From: Vampirovibrionales bacterium
Lineage (GTDB): Bacteria > Cyanobacteriota > Vampirovibrionia > Vampirovibrionales > Vampirovibrionaceae
Assembly: GCA_016712355.1 (NCBI GenBank)
Contig: JADJRF010000005.1
Span: 1,302,001 to 1,366,000 of the forward strand
DNA: 64,000 nucleotides
Reading direction: 5' to 3'
This document shows, piece after piece, positions 50,077-57,849 of the stretch. The notes beneath the pieces were generated by a model. That model did not search any database. It was given only the letters and a program-made list of their open reading frames with translations, and had not been told where the DNA came from. Position 1 is the stretch's first letter. Every line of letters starts with the position of its first letter. The position numbers and the translations under genes are program-made.

Positions 50077-51204
50077 ATGTCGATAGCTGCTGCGCCTTCT
50101 GTCGATGCTTCCCGCGCTCAGGCTTGCCGCGTGGTGGTCAGCGGCTACTACGGCTTCGATAATCTGGGTGACGAGCTGATTCTACAAGCGCTCCTGGCCC
50201 ATTTGCGCGCGCGCGGCTATCACGTCACCGTGCTGTCCGCCAAGCCGGAGCAGACCGCCCGCCGATATCAGGTCGAAGCGATTTCCCGTCTGGATCTCGC
50301 CGCGATCATTCCCGCCATCGCCCGCTGTCATTTGCTGATCAGCGGCGGCGGCGGATTGTTTCAGGACGCTACCGGCCCTGCCAGCCCCATTTACTATGGC
50401 GGACTGATTTTGCTGGCCGCGTATTTCAAAATTCCGGTCCTGTTGTGGGCGCAAGGCGTCGGCCCCTTAAAAACCTGGCTGGGCCGCCAAATGAGCGCGC
50501 TGGCAATGCGGCGATGTCGTCATTTTCTGGTAAGAGACGCTTTCAGCGCTGCGCTCATTGGCGATCTGACGGGTCGCGAGGCCGAAGTGACGGCGGACCC
50601 GGTCTGGACGCTTCAACTGCCCCCGCGCGCCAAGGCCCGCGCGCAGGACGTCTGGCAAATCGGCGTTTCGCTTCGCCCATGGCCGGACTTGACGCCGGAG
50701 CGTATTCGGGAACTGGCCGCTTTCTTTCGACGGCTGACCGATGGGGCCGAAAAGCCGGTGCAATTCCATTTAACCCCGTTTCAACCCCAGGCCGATCTCG
50801 ATCCGCTGCACGCCTTCGCTGACGCGTTGCAGGCCGAAGGCTTGCGGAATATTCATTGGGTGTCCGTGAACGCCTTGCTGGAGACCATCCCGCAGTTTCA
50901 TCTCATGTTTGGAATGCGCTACCACAGTCTGGTACTGGCGATGCTTTCTCACGTGCCGGTTTACGGGCTGGTTTACGACCCAAAAGTCTCGCAACTGCTA
51001 GAGGGATTTCACTTACAGGGCGTGTCCATTGCACAAATCGCTCATATGGATGTAGACGCCATTCGCGCATATTTTGTGCGTTATCAGGAGCCCGACTTAA
51101 GCGCCTTACAGCGCTCTGCGGCAATTAATTTCCAGCGTCTCGATGAACTTCTCGCCTACGAAATGGAAGAAGGCGAGATGGTCATGGACGATATCGTGAT
51201 TTAG
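50077..51204 (+). CDS. csaB: Polysaccharide pyruvyl transferase CsaB
   Basis: CsaB adds pyruvate ketals to cell-wall-linked polysaccharide, which lets S-layer (SLH-domain) proteins bind. The 375-residue protein has VVVSGYYGFDNLGDELILQALL, LISGGGGLFQDATGPASPIYYGG, LLWAQGVGPLKTWLGR and the late FGMRYHSLVLAMLSHVPVYGLVYDPKV. All are strong CsaB markers. The frame is open upstream to 50002 inside trmB. The ATG at 50077 is chosen, with GGAGG about 11 nt upstream. CsaB is frequent in cyanobacteria and Gram-positives. Presence here predicts SLH-anchored outer-surface proteins. Confidence 0.92.
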   Translation: MSIAAAPSVDASRAQACRVVVSGYYGFDNLGDELILQALLAHLRARGYHVTVLSAKPEQTARRYQVEAISRLDLAAIIPAIARCHLLISGGGGLFQDATGPASPIYYGGLILLAAYFKIPVLLWAQGVGPLKTWLGRQMSALAMRRCRHFLVRDAFSAALIGDLTGREAEVTADPVWTLQLPPRAKARAQDVWQIGVSLRPWPDLTPERIRELAAFFRRLTDGAEKPVQFHLTPFQPQADLDPLHAFADALQAEGLRNIHWVSVNALLETIPQFHLMFGMRYHSLVLAMLSHVPVYGLVYDPKVSQLLEGFHLQGVSIAQIAHMDVDAIRAYFVRYQEPDLSALQRSAAINFQRLDELLAYEMEEGEMVMDDIVI

Positions 51205-51210
51205 CCATCC

Positions 51211-52254
51211 CTAATGGCTGTCTTGACGCCGTTTGAGCATATCCAGCCGTTCGTCCGCCTCCAGAATCAGCCGAGAGAGGGCGCAGGCCCCCAGAAACGC
51301 CGCAATCGGCGCGCCCATCGACGGGGCCAGGACGCTGGCGGCCGGCTTTGTCACCTCGGGGAGGGTTTCTGCGGGCTGTTGGGGCAGCGTCTGCTCCAAT
51401 AGCGTAATCGTTGGCGGCGGCGCGCCTTCCTTTTGCATCGCCTCTCGCCAAAGGGTTAAAATGCCTTCCAAATGCGGCGTGGCAACGGGGTCATGCGCCA
51501 CCGTCGCGCTCAATTGAATGTGCTTGCGCACGGCCATCCCGATTTTGAATTTTCCCAGCCGACAGGTCTGTAGATACAAGGTGAGCGAGGCGTCGGCTCC
51601 CGACTCGCTCTCGTTCTGAGAGCCGTCGTCTGATTCTGGCCAGGCGTCTTCGGGGCGAGTCGCCAGCGTGAGCGGGCACCACGGCAAATAAAGCTGGGCG
51701 AGCAGCGTGAGCGGTTGCGCCGCAGGCCCCTGAATCCGCGCGCCAAGCGTCGATAGCAGCCCCATCAGCTCGGTAAGCTTGGCGCTATCGCCGCCCATCG
51801 CGGCCGCCGGATTCGACTGGATCAGTTTAATCAGCTTACCGACGCCGTCCGGGGCGTTTTTGCCGATAAATTCGCTGACGGCTTCAGGGGTGACCGCCGC
51901 ATGGGGTAACAGCGCGAGGATGTCTGCAAGAGTAGTGAGTCCCGCGGTTTTCGCGGCGAACTGGGGATCGGCGAGCATGGCGAGCGCCGATCGCACGTCT
52001 TGGGGAAGCCCCAGCAATCCGCGCAGTAATTGCCCTTGCTGCATCGGCGATAATTCGGTTTGAAGCGTCTGAAGTTGCCGAAACAACGCGTCTGTGCTGA
52101 TAAAATTTCCAGCAGGCGCGCTGGCGGGCATTCCCGCCGGAGGCGGCAACGCGCCTGCCGTGGGCGTCGGCGCGGGCGTCAGGCGCTGAATCATCGCCTG
52201 GCCCATTTGTTGCAGCATGCCGCCCAAGTTGAGCGGATTGCCCGGAGATCCCAT
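51211..52254 (-). CDS. Hypothetical protein with FliK-like C-terminal half
   Basis: This 347-residue protein is not assigned. The N-terminus is Met/Gln/Pro-rich (MLQQMGQAMIQRL, then PPPAGMPASAPAG). The middle is helical with Leu-rich turns (LLRGLLGLPQDVRSALAML). From about residue 195, a LYLQTCRLGKFKIGMAVRKH segment followed by an ATPHLEGILTLWREAMQKEG helix resembles in outline the C-terminal domain of FliK or related hook-length proteins. The likeness is weak and unsupported by flagellar neighbours. The final 40 residues may form a membrane-associated helix (PIAAFLGACALSRLI). Confidence 0.45.
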   Translation of the reverse strand: MGSPGNPLNLGGMLQQMGQAMIQRLTPAPTPTAGALPPPAGMPASAPAGNFISTDALFRQLQTLQTELSPMQQGQLLRGLLGLPQDVRSALAMLADPQFAAKTAGLTTLADILALLPHAAVTPEAVSEFIGKNAPDGVGKLIKLIQSNPAAAMGGDSAKLTELMGLLSTLGARIQGPAAQPLTLLAQLYLPWCPLTLATRPEDAWPESDDGSQNESESGADASLTLYLQTCRLGKFKIGMAVRKHIQLSATVAHDPVATPHLEGILTLWREAMQKEGAPPPTITLLEQTLPQQPAETLPEVTKPAASVLAPSMGAPIAAFLGACALSRLILEADERLDMLKRRQDSH

Positions 52255-52312
52255 CGCAGGAAGCCTTTAGTTGGGAGCGGTCTCTATCAGGCATTGTACG
52301 CCTTTTTCAGAT

Positions 52313-53428
52313 TTAGCCGCTCCCTGCATTGGGATCGACGACGCAATTATTCACATCGCCCCCGCTGCCGCAAATCACGTTGCTGTCCTGGTGAATGAGC
52401 ACGGAATTATTTTGGACCTCCTGAGGGGAAATCGTGACTATCATGCTGGTCAATGTCGCGCCTTGCACAGTACCTGGAATTGTTCCGGTGTAAGGCAGCC
52501 AGCTTCCATTATTTGAGGAAGACTGGTAAGAAGTAGTTTCTCCGTCCATGGTGACCGAACGATACCATGGCACGCCATTGACGGTATAAAGCGTTTCTGT
52601 AATGCTTGCCCCTGTTTCAGGATTGGTATACACCTTGGTAGAAGGGATTACGGGCGTCGGTTTATAGTCAAACTGCGTTTGACACGATGTACCTGAAGCG
52701 CAAAGGCTGTGATTGTCAGAAAGTATTTGCCCAATTTGCTGATACTCCAAGTCAATAATAGCGGCTGCTTCTGGAAAGGTCGCTAAGGCTTGAGGGTTCT
52801 GTGCCAGGTAATCTTTTAAAAGCTGGTATTTGCTTGTCATGTGTTGGTTATATAAAGCGTTCTTCAGGAAGTTTCCCCTGTCTTGAATCCCGTTTAAGTC
52901 CCCCAGAGGGATATTTTCACTGGAGCACGCCTTAATGTCGCAATCGTATTTTTTGATGAGATCTTCAGTGTTGTTTAAATTCTTTCCTATTTCGTGCCCC
53001 GCGTTCGCAAGTTCGGTAATGAGCTGGGTCACAATGGGATCGTCGCTTTTTGTTTTGACTTCTTCTGCGAGTTTGGTAAGAACATCTGCGAATTTATTGG
53101 TAAGATCGCCGCCCAGTCCTCCGGCGGTTTCCGCGACAGTCGCCCCGGCGGGGATCACGGGCAACTCAATACAGTTGCCGCTGGCGAAGCAGATTTTTTC
53201 TGATTTGAGCGCCGCCATTTTATTATCGCGAATTAATTTACCAAAAGGCGCAAGGGTGAGCGTCCCGCCATTGCCAATGCCCGCGTTCAGCAGGGCTGCT
53301 TGCGTCCATTTTATTTTGTCGCCGATATTCATTTGGGTGCATAAAAACAATAAAGCGCCGACCATAAAGGCCCCGGCTAAGCCGTATTCCGCCAATGCGT
53401 TGCCGCGTTGCCGTGCTGAGAGCGTCAT
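52313..53428 (-). CDS. Large Flp/TadE-type prepilin-like protein
   Basis: The 371-residue protein starts MTLSARQRGNALAEYGLAG. The RQRG/NALAEY boundary matches the Flp (type IVb, Tad) prepilin peptidase site. Gly9 precedes cleavage, and Glu14 and Tyr15 fall at +5 and +6. A hydrophobic helix (AGAFMVGALLFLCTQ) follows. Flp major pilins have only 50-80 residues, so the 330-residue exported domain with six or more Cys (CFASGNC, CDIKACS, CASGTSC) is unusual. It may be a large minor pilin or adhesive tip, like an enlarged TadE/TadF. GAGGA lies 5 nt before the ATG. No Tad genes flank it. Confidence 0.7.
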   Translation of the reverse strand: MTLSARQRGNALAEYGLAGAFMVGALLFLCTQMNIGDKIKWTQAALLNAGIGNGGTLTLAPFGKLIRDNKMAALKSEKICFASGNCIELPVIPAGATVAETAGGLGGDLTNKFADVLTKLAEEVKTKSDDPIVTQLITELANAGHEIGKNLNNTEDLIKKYDCDIKACSSENIPLGDLNGIQDRGNFLKNALYNQHMTSKYQLLKDYLAQNPQALATFPEAAAIIDLEYQQIGQILSDNHSLCASGTSCQTQFDYKPTPVIPSTKVYTNPETGASITETLYTVNGVPWYRSVTMDGETTSYQSSSNNGSWLPYTGTIPGTVQGATLTSMIVTISPQEVQNNSVLIHQDSNVICGSGGDVNNCVVDPNAGSG

Positions 53429-53511
53429 ACCGTCCTCTTTCCACGATTCCTTTATAGAGGGAGTATCGGCTCAGAGGGCGCAAATCTTGAGGATTGTGAA
53501 TAAACGTAACG

Positions 53512-54417
53512 TTATGCGGTGGCCCGCGACGCCTGAGGAAGCTTTTCGGGCGCAGGCGTCGCGCACGCGCTGAGAGCGCTTGCCATCAGGCGCGTTTGGC
53601 GGGCAAGCTCTCCCAGTTCCGGGAAAGAGAGCGCCTGATCAGCGTCTGACACAGATTTTTCTGGCTGCGGATGCGCTTCGACGATTAAGCCTTGCGCCCC
53701 AACCGCAATGGCGGCGCGTGCGCAGGGCAACACCAGTGAACGCTTGCCGGTGGCGTGGCTCGGGTCGGCGATCACTGGTAAATGCGTGCGTTCGCGTAGA
53801 AGCGCCACAGCGGCCAGATCAAAAACGTTGCGCGTCGCCGAGTCAAAGCTGCGGATGCCGCGCTCGCATAAAATCACATGGGGGTTGCCGCCTTCGAGAA
53901 TGTATTCCGCCGCCCAGAGGAATTCTTCGAGCGTCGCGGCCAGCCCGCGTTTGAGAAGCACGGGCTTATTCTGACGGCCCAGCGCCTTGAGCAGGTCGAA
54001 ATTCTGCATATTGCGCGAGCCGACCTGAAAACAATCGATATGCGGGGCCATGGGCGCAATTTGTTCAGCGCTCATCACTTCGCTGATGATGGCAAGATCA
54101 AATTCATCGCGAATTTGAGACAGCAGCTCGATGCCAGCCATCCCCATCCCTTGAAAGGCATAGGGAGACGTGCGCGGCTTGAACGCCCCCGCCCGAAGGC
54201 AATGGATGCCAAGCGCCTGCAATGTCCGCGCCGTTTCGCGCAGTTGCTCAAGCGATTCGACGGCGCAGGGGCCCGCCATCAGCACGGGTTCTGGACCGCC
54301 GACGCGCGCTTCGCCAATGGCGACCACGGTTTGATGCGCGTCTTGGCGACGCACAAATTTCTTGATGGGCAGCGTTGCGGCGGCGGTGGGTGTCTTGGGC
54401 ATTGTGTCGGGCGTCAT
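53512..54417 (-). CDS. aroF: 3-deoxy-7-phosphoheptulonate synthase (DAHP synthase, type I beta)
   Basis: DAHP synthase joins PEP and erythrose 4-phosphate, the first step of aromatic synthesis. The 301-residue protein has LMAGPCAVESLEQL, RAGAFKPRTSPYAFQGMG, FQVGSRNMQNFDLL, PVLLKRGLAATLEEFLWAAE, VILCERGIRSF and VIADPSHATGKR. These are the type I beta (KDO8P-like) active-site motifs. The first 45 residues resemble part of the usual N-terminal ferredoxin-like domain but are short. An attenuator with a Phe/Tyr/Trp-rich leader peptide lies just upstream, so transcription is probably controlled by charged aromatic tRNAs. AAGGA precedes the ATG. Confidence 0.94.
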   Translation of the reverse strand: MTPDTMPKTPTAAATLPIKKFVRRQDAHQTVVAIGEARVGGPEPVLMAGPCAVESLEQLRETARTLQALGIHCLRAGAFKPRTSPYAFQGMGMAGIELLSQIRDEFDLAIISEVMSAEQIAPMAPHIDCFQVGSRNMQNFDLLKALGRQNKPVLLKRGLAATLEEFLWAAEYILEGGNPHVILCERGIRSFDSATRNVFDLAAVALLRERTHLPVIADPSHATGKRSLVLPCARAAIAVGAQGLIVEAHPQPEKSVSDADQALSFPELGELARQTRLMASALSACATPAPEKLPQASRATA

Positions 54418-54453
54418 GGCGAGGGTTCCTTTTACATGTGGGGGATAATGCTG

Positions 54454-54489
54454 AAAAGACCGCAGGCGGTGGGGGCTCTGCGGTCTTTT
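54454..54489 (-). terminator. Attenuator terminator upstream of aroF
   Basis: On the minus strand AAAAGACCGCA and TGCGGTCTTTT form a perfect 11-bp stem with a 14-nt loop, 37 nt before the aroF start. The last four bases of the stem are T, serving as a short U-run. Its 5' arm is the same sequence that pairs in the alternative antiterminator. Confidence 0.85.
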
Positions 54490-54538
54490 GGAAGGCTATC
54501 GTTGGAGAAAAATCATCCAGCGTGCGACCGCAGAGCCC
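54473..54538 (-). promoter_or_regulatory. Antiterminator pairing in the aroF leader
   Basis: The leader segment at 54526-54538 (minus strand GGGCTCTGCGGTC) is perfectly complementary over 13 bases to 54473-54485 (GACCGCAGAGCCC), which includes the 5' arm of the terminator. Pairing of these two would prevent terminator formation. The first segment lies within the leader peptide codons Arg-Ala-Leu-Arg-Ser, just after the Phe/Tyr/Trp codons. Confidence 0.8.
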
Positions 54539-54605
54539 GCGCCCAAAAGTACCCGTAATAAAATTCGGGGGCAAAGGCGTTCGGTTGCAGGGTCGCAAGG
54601 GACAT
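54513..54605 (-). CDS. Aromatic attenuator leader peptide of aroF
   Basis: A 30-codon frame begins at ATG 54605 and ends at TGA 54513-54515. Its centre reads EFYYGYFWARAL, with six of seven consecutive positions aromatic. A further Phe lies at codon 11. In classical attenuation, a ribosome waiting for charged tRNA at such codons leaves the antiterminator segment free. If translation continues to the stop, the ribosome covers that segment and the terminator forms. The frame ends just past the antiterminator arm, as required. The SD is weak (AAGAG). The terminator, the complementary arm and the following DAHP synthase gene all fit. Confidence 0.82.
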   Translation of the reverse strand: MSLATLQPNAFAPEFYYGYFWARALRSHAG

Positions 54606-54626
54606 GAAACGTCTCTTTTTGAAACG

Positions 54627-54632
54627 GGTATA
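54627..54632 (-). promoter_or_regulatory. Possible -10 for the aroF leader transcript
   Basis: TATACC on the minus strand lies 22 nt before the leader peptide start in a locally A+T-rich stretch (54629-54665). The -35 is weak (TTACAC at 15 bp or CATTAC at 17 bp). Confidence 0.35.
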
Positions 54633-54768
54633 CTTAATTAAAAACCAGTGTAATGAAAAAATTGATGCGCTGTCAACCGCCGCGCTTGTCGCGCGCGCCC
54701 GACCGTGATTCGATAGGCAACGCGTTTCAATTCGCCGCCGTCCCCCCTGCCAGTGGATAACCCATGAA

Positions 54769-55638
54769 ATGACGTCTCCCCCAGACGACGCCCCGCCTGC
54801 GATGATCCCGATTTTCCCGTTGCCGGTGGTGCTTTTCCCCGGGATGAAGCTGCCGCTGGTGGTGTTTGAGTCGCATTATATTGAGATGATCCAAGAGATC
54901 ACCGCCTGTAACGCGGAAATGGGCGTAACGCTGTATCTGGAAACCCAGATGGAAAACGTCGCCGTGGCTACTTCCGTCGGGACCATGGCGCGGGTTCTCG
55001 CGGTCGACGCTCACACCGAGGGGCGACTCGCCATTCTCGTAGAAGGCGTCCGGCGCTTTAAAATCACGCGTATCGATAGCGAAAGCAAGCCTTACCTGCT
55101 GGCCGAGGTCGCCCCTTACGAAGACGAGGCGCCGCAGACGCCTGCGGCCCTGCGCGAAGAATTGCTGGCGGCCTTTCGCCATATGCTGTCGCTGTATGCG
55201 CAAACCCAGGCCGCTCGCCGCGACGCCGATCAGGACCCGGATCGGGAGCGCGATCAGTCGGACCCTGACAGCGCCGACGCGGCGTTAGGCCCAGAACGCG
55301 ATCCCGAAACGGATCCCGATGCCGACGCTTTGGCAGCGTCGTTTTCGGGGCCGTTGTCAGAAGCGTTTGAGCAGGCGCTCGAAAATGTGATGGAAGACCT
55401 GGGCGATTTCGAGTCGATCGATTTCAGTGGGCTGAGCGATGCGGATCTGACCTATCGTGTCGGCGAATTTCTCAATCATGACGAGACGATCCAGCAGAAA
55501 TTGCTTGAAATGCGCGCTTGCGAGGAGCGCATGAACGAGGAAAAAACGCATTTGGAAGCGCTGACGCGCCGTCTGGCGCTCATGAGACAGATTAACGACG
55601 TGTTTCGCAAGCCGTCCGGCGACGAAAGCGCATCGTAA
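54769..55638 (+). CDS. LON N-terminal substrate-binding domain protein
   Basis: The 289-residue protein has the LON substrate-binding fold in residues 10-140: IPIFPLPVVLFPGMKLPLVVFESHY, and LAILVEGVRRFKITRI. It lacks the AAA+ and protease parts of Lon. An acidic, low-complexity linker (about 150-195, rich in Asp/Pro/Glu) separates it from a helical C-terminal segment (FLNHDETIQQKLLEMRACEERM). Such stand-alone LON-domain proteins are common in cyanobacteria, other bacteria and plants, but the role is unclear. The ATG at 54769 follows a short stop-blocked ATG. Confidence 0.85.
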   Translation: MTSPPDDAPPAMIPIFPLPVVLFPGMKLPLVVFESHYIEMIQEITACNAEMGVTLYLETQMENVAVATSVGTMARVLAVDAHTEGRLAILVEGVRRFKITRIDSESKPYLLAEVAPYEDEAPQTPAALREELLAAFRHMLSLYAQTQAARRDADQDPDRERDQSDPDSADAALGPERDPETDPDADALAASFSGPLSEAFEQALENVMEDLGDFESIDFSGLSDADLTYRVGEFLNHDETIQQKLLEMRACEERMNEEKTHLEALTRRLALMRQINDVFRKPSGDESAS

Positions 55639-55679
55639 GAGACGCTGCCCCGCCAGAAGAATCGTAAGCGTCTTCAGGG

Positions 55680-56708
55680 CTAAGGCGTGGCGGGCTTCTG
55701 GGGTTTTTCCCCGGCTTGAAGACACTCCTGAAGCCACGGATCGAGATCGCCAAAGCGCGTTTGCAGCGTCGGATCCTGGTAAAACACCGAGTTCTTGACG
55801 AACTGCACTTGCTGAGCCACTTGCTGCGCCTCAGGAATCCGGTTTTTATCTGTCAGAATATTGACGGCGCGCGCGAGCTGGCGAAACCCTGCATCCATCG
55901 CCCGCATATCGACCAGAATCAAGCCGAGATTGTAGCGCGTTTCAGAGCTGTCCGGCGTGAGTTTCAGCGCATTGCAGTATTCCCGCGCCGCCTTGCGCCG
56001 CCATTGATCGCGCTCGGCGGTTGAAAAGGTCTGGCGCACCTGATAAATCACCCCGAGACTGAAGCGCGGCTGAAACTGGGCGGGCTTGAATTTCAGCGAC
56101 AGGCGGTAATAATACGTCGCCCAGTCGTAAAGCCAGTTTTTGACTTCGGGGCGGTCTTCATCGCGATTATCGCCAGCGGCTTTGTATAGATCGCCCAGCG
56201 CCGCCAGAATATCGGCATTGCGCGGGTTTTTGGCCAGCAGCGCCCGATACAGCGGGATGGCTTCGGGGCGGCGAATGGGGTCATCTTGCAGAAAGCGGCC
56301 ATAGGCCAGTTGATAGTCGATCACGTCAGGTTTCAGGTGAATCGCGCGCAAGAAGAGGGTTTGCGCGTCGTGGCGCAGGGTTTCGACTGTCTTTCTCGCG
56401 GTTTTAAGGCCGGAACTGGCTGGCGGTGCGTAATCGAGATAGCCTTCGGGGGCGTAATATGTCGCCTGGCGGTGATAAATTTTCGCCAGCGCGACGGCGA
56501 TCGCCGCGTCGTCGGGGTTATCGCGCGCGGCTTCTTCGTAGAGCGTCATCGCGCCGCCCCAGTCCTGCCTCGCCAGGGCGCGTTCGCCTTCGCGGGTCGC
56601 CCAGAACGTTTGAATGGCCTGCGCAATATCGCTGTAATAAAAAATCAGACCGCCTGCCAGCGCCAGAATCAGACCGATCAGCAGTAGTCGTTTTAGCAGG
56701 AACATCAT
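55680..56708 (-). CDS. Membrane-anchored TPR-like protein
   Basis: The 342-residue protein begins with a membrane helix (MMFLLKRLLLIGLILALAGG, about 3-25), facing its C-terminal part out of the cytoplasm or anchored at the membrane. It continues with TPR-like helix pairs (DWGGAMTLYEEAARDNPDDA, PLYRALLAKNPRNADILAAL, EYCNALKLTPDSSETRYNLG). A linker of about 25 residues with YYAPEGYLDYAPP splits the array. The frame is open to 56858, but the ATG at 56708 places the helix at the N-terminus, as expected. The partner is unknown. It is divergent from the DUF2490 barrel. Confidence 0.75.
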   Translation of the reverse strand: MMFLLKRLLLIGLILALAGGLIFYYSDIAQAIQTFWATREGERALARQDWGGAMTLYEEAARDNPDDAAIAVALAKIYHRQATYYAPEGYLDYAPPASSGLKTARKTVETLRHDAQTLFLRAIHLKPDVIDYQLAYGRFLQDDPIRRPEAIPLYRALLAKNPRNADILAALGDLYKAAGDNRDEDRPEVKNWLYDWATYYYRLSLKFKPAQFQPRFSLGVIYQVRQTFSTAERDQWRRKAAREYCNALKLTPDSSETRYNLGLILVDMRAMDAGFRQLARAVNILTDKNRIPEAQQVAQQVQFVKNSVFYQDPTLQTRFGDLDPWLQECLQAGEKPQKPATP

Positions 56709-56892
56709 CGGGCGGAGGGTCGTCCTTTCGGCGTCATCAGGCGCAGGGCGCGTCAGGCATGGCGGACGCGCGACAAGCCTGCTTTTTCTATTGTATTGTA
56801 GTGAATCCATGGCGCTTTTGAAGGGTTTGTCCCCGAATCGAAACGGGAACCCCCGCACGCGTCACCCAATGTCAGCTGGCGAAAAGGGTCGA

Positions 56893-57849
56893 ATGGCCAT
56901 GCGCGTATGGTTTGGAATGCGGCGTGCGGCGCTCTGGGGGGCGTTGTTGCTGGTGGCGGGGGTTTCCCCCAGAACGCTGGCGTTGGGAACGCCTCACAAT
57001 CCGGTCGATGAAGACCTTCAGATGTGGAATCAGCTCGTCCTCTGGTCGCCGGAATACCGGCGGCTTTTCGCCTTGGCTCAGGTTGAGCCGCGCCTGGGCG
57101 AGAATATCACGCGCTGTCGCCAGCTCTTGCTGCGCGGCGGCGTCTTTTATCGCGTTAATAGCGCTCTCTCCGCTGGGGTTACCTACGATTGGCGTCCTGA
57201 CTTTTATCCCACGCGGCGGGTGACCCAGACTATCGCCGCGCAAATAGATGTTCGCCAGCGGCCTGTGCGGGAGATTCAGATTGCGCATCGCTTTCGCTAT
57301 GAGCATCGCTTCTTCAAGGACGCCCCGCATTCGATGGAGCGTTTGCGCTTGCGGCATCGTCTGGTGCGCCCGTTGGGGAAATCGCCTTATTACGCCGTTT
57401 TGATGAACGAGCTGTTTATCAATCTGAATCGCGTCAACCGCACGCCCGCCGGATTCGATCAGAACCGGGCCTTCATCGGGATGGGACGCCATTTGGGCCC
57501 TTACGCCGCCTTGGAAGGGGGCTATCAACTGACGTATACCCGACGGCTGGGCGCCAGCGCCGATTCGCTGTATCACACGGTGGTGTTTCAGGCGACCCTG
57601 AACTTACGCAATGTATTTGCGCATCCTAAGACTCAGGCAGAGGCGCCGCCAGTAGAAAAATCGTCTGGAACGTCGCTCTATGCGCCGTCCGTCTTGGCGA
57701 TTGCGCGAGACGACTCACCCGACAGGTTTGGGGCGGGCAGCCTTCTGGAAATTACCACGCCGAGCAGCGCCACCACGATAATGCCAACCGGAATCAGCGG
57801 GTCTTCCCCTGAACCTGCGCCGGATCCCGTCGACAGCGCAGGCGGCTGA
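56893..57849 (+). CDS. DUF2490-type outer-membrane beta-barrel protein
   Basis: The 318-residue product has a signal peptide (MRVWFGMRRAALWGALLLVAGV, cleavage near ALA-LG). A DUF2490-like barrel follows: MWNQLVLWSP, VEPRLGENITR, VNSALSAGVTYDW, RFRYEHRFF, VLMNELFINLNR and NRAFIGMGRHLGPYAALEGGYQLTY. The barrel seems to end near FQATLNLRNVF (about 57613), where barrel proteins normally finish with an aromatic residue. The final 75 residues are Pro/Ser-rich and overlap, over 172 bp, the 3' end of the convergent nucleoside transporter gene. They may be read-through after loss of a stop. The start at 56893 has AAGGG 5 nt upstream. Confidence 0.7.
   Translation: MAMRVWFGMRRAALWGALLLVAGVSPRTLALGTPHNPVDEDLQMWNQLVLWSPEYRRLFALAQVEPRLGENITRCRQLLLRGGVFYRVNSALSAGVTYDWRPDFYPTRRVTQTIAAQIDVRQRPVREIQIAHRFRYEHRFFKDAPHSMERLRLRHRLVRPLGKSPYYAVLMNELFINLNRVNRTPAGFDQNRAFIGMGRHLGPYAALEGGYQLTYTRRLGASADSLYHTVVFQATLNLRNVFAHPKTQAEAPPVEKSSGTSLYAPSVLAIARDDSPDRFGAGSLLEITTPSSATTIMPTGISGSSPEPAPDPVDSAGG

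Noticed and set aside
54248..54641. ORFs of 88-116 codons over the aroF leader
   Set aside because: They overlap the attenuator in other frames, and their residues lack protein character. The 30-codon leader explains the region better.
56709..56858. FRFG motif in the extended frame of the TPR protein
   Set aside because: It looks like the RFG motif of the 42-44 kb cluster, but it lies before the likely true start at 56708 and overlaps the divergent promoter and gene.
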